NCBI GenBank assembly: GCA_963930645.1
Contig: OZ005654.1
Location: 268,236,700-268,300,699, forward strand
DNA: 64,000 nucleotides
Reading direction: 5' to 3'
Source of the DNA: Salticus scenicus
Taxonomy: Eukaryota > Arthropoda > Arachnida > Araneae > Salticidae
The notes beneath the pieces were generated by a model that was given only the letters and a program-made list of their open reading frames with translations, did no database searches and was not told the origin of the DNA. The position numbers and the translations under genes were made by a program. This document shows positions 59,820 through 64,000 of the stretch, in pieces. How positions within the stretch are numbered: position 1 is the first letter of the stretch; each line of letters opens with the position of its first letter.

Positions 59820-60200
59820 AGAAAATTAATTTTCTTACACGGGAAAATTAAAATATAATCCATGGTTGTAGGTAGGTGTATAATTAGGTAGGTTGTGTTT
59901 GACGTCGCACCATTACTGTGCTATGGATAATTGGCGACGGTAGGGGATGCACCCCTACGGTTGTTCCGGAAACATGCCACCACAGTTTTGGTCCTACAGG
60001 AAGGGGATGACTCCCCTGCTTTGGTGGCCCCCAGAGGTATAATTTTGATGGGAACATGGAGGATATTAAGGCCACGACATATTTTACGTGCACCAGCCAC
60101 CATTAGTGTACACGGCGGTCTTTGGCCGGCTCGAGAACCGAACCCACAAACTTCCAGTTATGAGCTCTGCGCTCTACCGACTGGGGTACCACGGTCTGGA
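59820..60200 (-). repeat. tRNA-Met-derived SINE, copy 2 with clear tRNA-like head
   Basis: On the minus strand the head runs from about 60200 to 60128. It has an A-box-like CCAGTCGGTAGAGC, an anticodon-arm-like CTCATAA with CAT where Met tRNA has its anticodon (plus 60160-60162), AACTGGAAG-TTTGTGGGTTC and a B-box-like GGGTTCGGTTCTC. The body aligns with 59240-59480. A CCTA-type tract ends it (59865-59895), followed by only ~45 bp of the AT-rich segment. Imperfect stems show it is not a functional tRNA gene. Confidence 0.78.
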
Positions 60201-60394
60201 TCTAAGGTTGTAAAAAAGAAATAAAAAGGGTCATATACTAAAGCTATAATGCAAAATGGTCTAGATATTATTAATTTCTTTCTTAAAAAAAAAAAAAAAA
60301 AATTATATATTTCAATTTGACATTGAATATGAGGATTTCCATAATAGTTTTCTGCTTTTGCCATGTAATATACACTATTAATATTCATTTTCAG

Positions 60395-60519
60395 TGAAAG
60401 AAAGCAGCGAATAGGCGGGCAGAGCTCTGCATGTGATAATAAGTAAAGTGAGACTGAGGGGAGGCGAAGCCTCCCTCGGGGGTTGGTGAGCGGAGCGAGC
60501 AGGGTGCAGAGCCCCCTAG
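60395..60519 (+). mobile_element. Helitron-like 3' end, CTAG|T, with strong hairpins
   Basis: The sequence contains GGGAGGC-GAA-GCCTCCC (60461-60478) and GGGTGCAGAGCCC, then CCTAG followed by T at 60516-60520. A GC hairpin close to CTAG|T is Helitron-like. A local GC content far above its surroundings supports an inserted element. The 5' boundary is unknown. Confidence 0.5.
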
Positions 60520-60589
60520 TTTTAATTAAAAAAGTTCAGTAATGCCATTAACAGAAATTAGATTGCCTATTCATTAGGAGTATCCAGAA

Positions 60590-60745
60590 TTTTATTTCGG
60601 GGGGGGGGGTTGAGTTAAGTTCGATAATGTTTGATGGTGTACAGAAATCATGCATACTAATCTTAAGCTATAGTTTTTGAAACTTTCTAGGACATTTCGT
60701 TAGGGGCTGCAGCCCGTCAGCTCCCCCATCTGGATAAGCCACCAT
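60590..60745. mobile_element. DNA-transposon end relic
   Basis: A G run (60599-60609) is followed by GACATTTCGTTAGGGGCTGC, AGCCCGTCAGCTCCCCCATC and TGGATAAGCCACCA. The inverse, TGGTGGCTTATCCAGATGGG, resembles hAT-type ends of the CAGTGGCGTA class. No partner end or target duplication is visible. Confidence 0.35.
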
Positions 60746-61071
60746 TAGATTTTAAAGTATTATGCTGTATCACAATGAAAACTTTTTTTTTTTTAAACTA
60801 AAATTATATAAATGTCAATTTATTTACTCTGTAAGTGATGGAATCATTTTATTTCAAAATCTTAACTCTTAAAAATGCTTTATATATATATATATATATT
60901 TATTTATTTGAAAAATAATATTTGTACACGCGATAAAATGTTCTGTAAAAAGTTTATGATATCGGTATTGATATATGTACAGTATCAATATATATCAATA
61001 TTCAAGTCTTTTTTCTTAAAAAAAAGAGTTGCTTTTAGCTTTTACTGTATTTAGTTCAATCTAATTATATA

Positions 61072-61559
61072 CAGGGTAATTATAATTAAAGGTGCGATTT
61101 CAGAACTTTCTAAATTAAAAATGAATGCCAGAATTATTTGATATTTTACAAGAACAATCGGGAGGCGAAGCAATTTTGTTTGGCGCAGGGGAGAAATAAT
61201 TCCAAAGTGTGCCGATAAGCGGCACTGTAAGGGTAATGTTAGGGGAAAGACCTAAATGGATTCGTTAAACACTGAAATGTTGTTAGTCCACAGGAAACAA
61301 TGCACTCCAAGGGTTTACGATAAATTTAATAGCAAAAAGACAAGAATATGTGTTTATAGCGAAAAGATTGATTGTGACAAGCTTTATGAAAATAACTCTT
61401 TAGAGAACGTTAGTGGCATATTTTAGAACATTTAGTTTTTCTATCGCCAAGCAAAATTCAATTGCGCCACGATTGTTCTGGTGAAATATCAAGTCATTCT
61501 GACCGGTACTTTTAAAATAAGAACGTTTTGAAATAGCAATTTTAATTATAATCACCCTG
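61072..61559. mobile_element. Tc1/mariner-like MITE with ~120-bp inverted ends
   Basis: CAGGGTAATTATAATTAAAG (left) and the inverse of AATTTTAATTATAATCACCC (right) are bounded by TA (61070-61071, 61560-61561). The inverted match continues to GATATTTTACAAGAACAATC against its right-arm relative GATTGTTCTGGTGAAATATC. The element is 488 bp with no transposase frame. Confidence 0.8.
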
Positions 61560-61561
61560 TA

Positions 61562-62600
61562 TATTGAAACGATGGTTAGTTTTTTTTTGTTTTTTTTTTA
61601 AGAATAAAATACATTTTTGTTTTGATACAGTAATCTAAATTGAATCTAAATTTTAAAACTCTAATAACAGATGTACCTTTTAATTTCATACGACAATCTA
61701 ATCTACAAAACTATTACAAAAAATAAAGAAAGAAAAAAAGAAGAAAGAAAGAAAGAAAAAGTGGATTTTTCTTTAGAAAACCATTTTTAAAAGTATAATT
61801 ATTGAACATAGGTCATCTTTTCTAAATGGAAAATTTCGACATCTTCAGAAGTAGAAAGAGTTATCAGATTGATTAATATTTTGTTTTATTATTTATTTTC
61901 TTAAACCTGAAAAAGTATGATTTTAATCAAATGTACTTTCCATATAATTCAGTTAATAACATTGATTTTTAATCTAAAAAAATTGTCATTTATTCCCCTT
62001 ACAAATGGAAAAAAAGAAGGACTAAAAAGTAATGAAAAGAAACCACACCTTTATTTTAATAATACGTATATAAAATTATGATTTAAATAAAAAGAAAGAA
62101 TAGTCGTCGGGTATCTGTCTTTGAAAATAAAATAAGAATTTTTTATTTTTTTTTATTTATTTTTTTTTTTTCTGATTGATTCTGATATTTTCTCAATATA
62201 ATGGTATTTTAAATTATCCTAATATTTTCAAATTTATCTTTTAACAATTGAACAAATCCCTTCATATATAGTTGAATCCATAATCGTACTGGTCATGAAC
62301 TGAATTGTAAAAATACTTATTAGTACAAAATTATTTAAGTCAAAAAGAACATTATATTGATAAATACGAGGTTAAATCCAAAATATTAATGTGTCATGTA
62401 ACATAGAATATCTATTGCAATTTCATAATATCATAAACAACAATTACTGTGAGAACAATTAACCTTTGACCATTGAACTTTAAATTTCAACGAGGTTCAA
62501 GATTTTTATTATTACTCTCACACATATATGTTTTATCGTCCATTATACACAATATATACAATTGTATTTATATATTTACTACTGGGGAAATATTTTTTTA
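61562..62600. other. AT-rich sequence upstream of the candidate exon, probable intron
   Basis: If 62608-62811 is a real exon, this is intron. Contains GAAA microsatellite (61727-61759). A branch-point or earlier exon could not be identified. Confidence 0.4.
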
Positions 62601-62607
62601 ATTGCAG

Positions 62608-62811
62608 GTATTGCAACTACTATTAAGCCAATTATCTGTTTATCTAAAATATCATAATAGTATTATAAAAGAACTCGGTACCACAAAAATATCAAATTTT
62701 GACGAAACTACTGATTTAAATCTTCTTTACGAAAATTATCTTCTTTTATTAACGCACATCGTGGCAAGATTTGAAAGACATCTTCTAATTGGAACGTTTT
62801 CTACAGATTGA
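62608..62811 (+). CDS. Candidate last coding exon of an unidentified gene
   Basis: TATTTTTTTAATTGCAG directly precedes 62608, an excellent 3' splice site. In the frame GTA TTG CAA the exon is open for 67 codons to TGA (62809-62811). It gives VLQLLLSQLSVYLKYHNSII, then KELGTTKISNFDETTDLNLL, then YENYLLLLTHIVARFERHLL and IGTFSTD. The peptide is leucine-rich and looks helical, with no low-complexity content, unlike the spurious frames elsewhere. An AATAAA lies at 62856-62861. I do not recognise the family, so no function is assigned; it would be the C-terminus of a larger, probably helical-repeat or scaffold-like protein. The upstream exon is not identifiable and may lie outside the window. Confidence 0.55.
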   Translation, partial: VLQLLLSQLSVYLKYHNSIIKELGTTKISNFDETTDLNLLYENYLLLLTHIVARFERHLLIGTFSTD

Positions 62812-62855
62812 AAAAAAAAAAAAAAAAAAATCTGTATTCCCCCCCCCCCCCTCTA

Positions 62856-62861
62856 AATAAA
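62856..62861 (+). terminator. Putative polyadenylation signal of the candidate gene
   Basis: AATAAA 45 bp after the stop codon of the 62608-62811 exon. The hexamer is common by chance in such AT-rich DNA, so its value depends on the exon being real. An A run (62811-62829) and a C run (62841-62850) lie between. Confidence 0.4.
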
Positions 62862-63303
62862 GCTTTTAAACTCATTTGACACATTTTGTACTTTCCAGAT
62901 TTTTGATATATTTAAACAGCTCAAAAATTCTTATAAATTGTATGTGTTTATAAAATATGATTGAAATTGCTTGAGAAACTTTTTAAATAAACAATAAATC
63001 AAATGTAAAAATTTTAAGGATATAATTTATCTTGTTTTAAATAATTTTATTTTAAAAAATTCTTATGAATGAGCATGATTTTTAAAAATCTATATTACGA
63101 CATAATAATGTGCTTTTATTTCTTTTCTCAAAATTTAATAACACCAAACAAAATCCTTATATATTATATTTTTAATATATTACTTTTGTCATTAAAATAA
63201 TATTTATTTAAGCAAAATATAAAAAGTAAATAACATTTAGAAATTGCTTATAAAACATCAACGATTTTTATTTTTTAAATTATTTTAACTTCGTGGCGTA
63301 AAA

Positions 63304-63342
<39 letters not shown>

Positions 63343-63595
63343 ATACTAGCAAAGTTGTCAAATTATATGATGCGAAAAAACTACGTTGAAATGTTTCTGT
63401 AACAGAAATACAAAATAAAGTTCGTATACAACAGAATATTTTCGCATGTTACAGTGTAAAACAAATAGATAAATAAATAAATAACTGCATTAAACAGAAT
63501 TTTCCAGTTCACCCAGTATGGATCGAACCAGTTTTATTGCATAGCATGTAATGATGTTATCTGTTTGCCAAGCAGCTACTTTTTATATTGATATG
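62862..63595. repeat. AT-rich 3' flank with (AAAT)n at 63300-63345
   Basis: An AAAT microsatellite of more than ten units. No other feature. Confidence 0.7.
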
Positions 63596-63597
63596 TA

Positions 63598-63871
63598 CAC
63601 TGTAAAAAATAGGTTCTTAAAAATAAGCATATATTGTCTCAAGATAGCCCCGAAACAACGTATACTTAAATTTGAAAACCCATGTACTCAATTTTGAGTA
63701 TATTGACATGCTCAAAAATGGGGTTGACCAATAAGAATCACAATATCCCCATGTTTGACATGTCAATGTACTAAAAAATGTGTACATGGGTTTTCAAATT
63801 TAAGTATATATTGTTTCGGGGCTATTTCGAGACAATATGTACTTATTTTTAATAACCTATTTTTTACAGTG
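63598..63871. mobile_element. 274-bp hairpin MITE, CACTGTAAAAAAT ends at TA
   Basis: The terminal CACTGTAAAAAATAGGTT and the inverse AACCTATTTTTTACAGTG are bounded by TA (63596-63597, 63872-63873). The arms pair for over 100 bp (AGCCCCGAAACAA; AAATTTGAAAACCCATGTAC), so the whole element can fold. It has the same termini as 48327-48442 but a different interior, marking one family with two subtypes. Confidence 0.88.
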
Positions 63872-63873
63872 TA

Positions 63874-64000
63874 AGCACTTCCCAATCTTTCCAAGTCTTG
63901 AACGTGGAAAAAGAAAAAAAAAAGTGTGTTTATCGCATAAAATTTCCATGTTTTTTTTACAGATAATATCTAGTTACAGAAAAAGAAGATGTCTTTTAAC
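63874..64000. other. Window end, no feature seen
   Basis: AT-rich flank with short A and T runs. Confidence 0.4.

Noticed and set aside
60128..60200. Working tRNA-Met gene
   Set aside because: Anticodon-arm and box elements are present, but the stems do not pair well and the sequence continues into a SINE body.
59246..60224. Several 60-97 codon open frames on both strands
   Set aside because: They lie inside SINE bodies, where higher GC reduces stop codons; two SINE copies give similar frames with indels.

Overview
The window looks like nuclear DNA from an arthropod, perhaps a chelicerate such as a spider. The reasons are strong AT-richness, very long homopolymer and (TA)n runs, a dense mix of eukaryotic DNA transposons, MITEs, tRNA-derived SINEs and Helitron-like ends, an ISXO2/Merlin-type transposase relic, and splice-type rather than operon-type gene signals. 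The taxon is inferred from these features alone; no database search could be run.

It is essentially a gene desert full of transposon remains. The best host-gene candidate is one terminal coding exon (62608-62811, + strand) with a textbook 3' splice site, a 67-codon open frame, a stop, and AATAAA 45 bp downstream; its protein is not recognised. A second, weaker candidate exon lies at 3901-4056. Three decayed transposon genes can be read: a Merlin/IS1595-like DDE transposase (4840-5745), the C-terminal tail of a non-LTR retrotransposon polyprotein (31685-31898, minus), and the C-terminal tail of a mariner/Tc3-like transposase (38358-38597).

Layout. 0-8 kb: one element with a ~173-bp internal satellite, SINE 3' sequence, a MITE with 6-bp target duplication, the Merlin relic, and a 1.3-kb nested inverted-repeat element. 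8-16 kb: copies of a tRNA-headed SINE-like family, a GAACGTTC-rich element, tandem ~150-bp repeats, and a possible Helitron end. 17-27 kb: piggyBac-like TTAA MITEs, a Helitron 3' end, Tc1/mariner-like TA MITEs, and a hAT MITE with a perfect 8-bp target duplication. 27-38 kb: long hairpins, including one with perfect 42-bp arms, a ~150-bp tandem array, the retrotransposon relic, and a 6-kb foldback-like inverted repeat bounded by TA. 38-49 kb: the mariner-like relic, two more 173-bp-satellite elements 4.5 kb apart, a 21-bp palindromic array, and hairpin MITEs. 49.8-56.6 kb: a ~3.2-kb direct tandem duplication whose two copies carry the same MITE at the same target site. 56.6-64 kb: tRNA-Met-derived SINEs joined to an AT-rich poly(A)-ending segment, a Helitron end, two TA MITEs, and the candidate last exon.

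No genes cooperate here in an operon sense. The main biology is the layering of mobile elements: several insertions carry intact target-site duplications, some are nested, and one (the duplicated MITE) dates a segmental duplication relative to an insertion.
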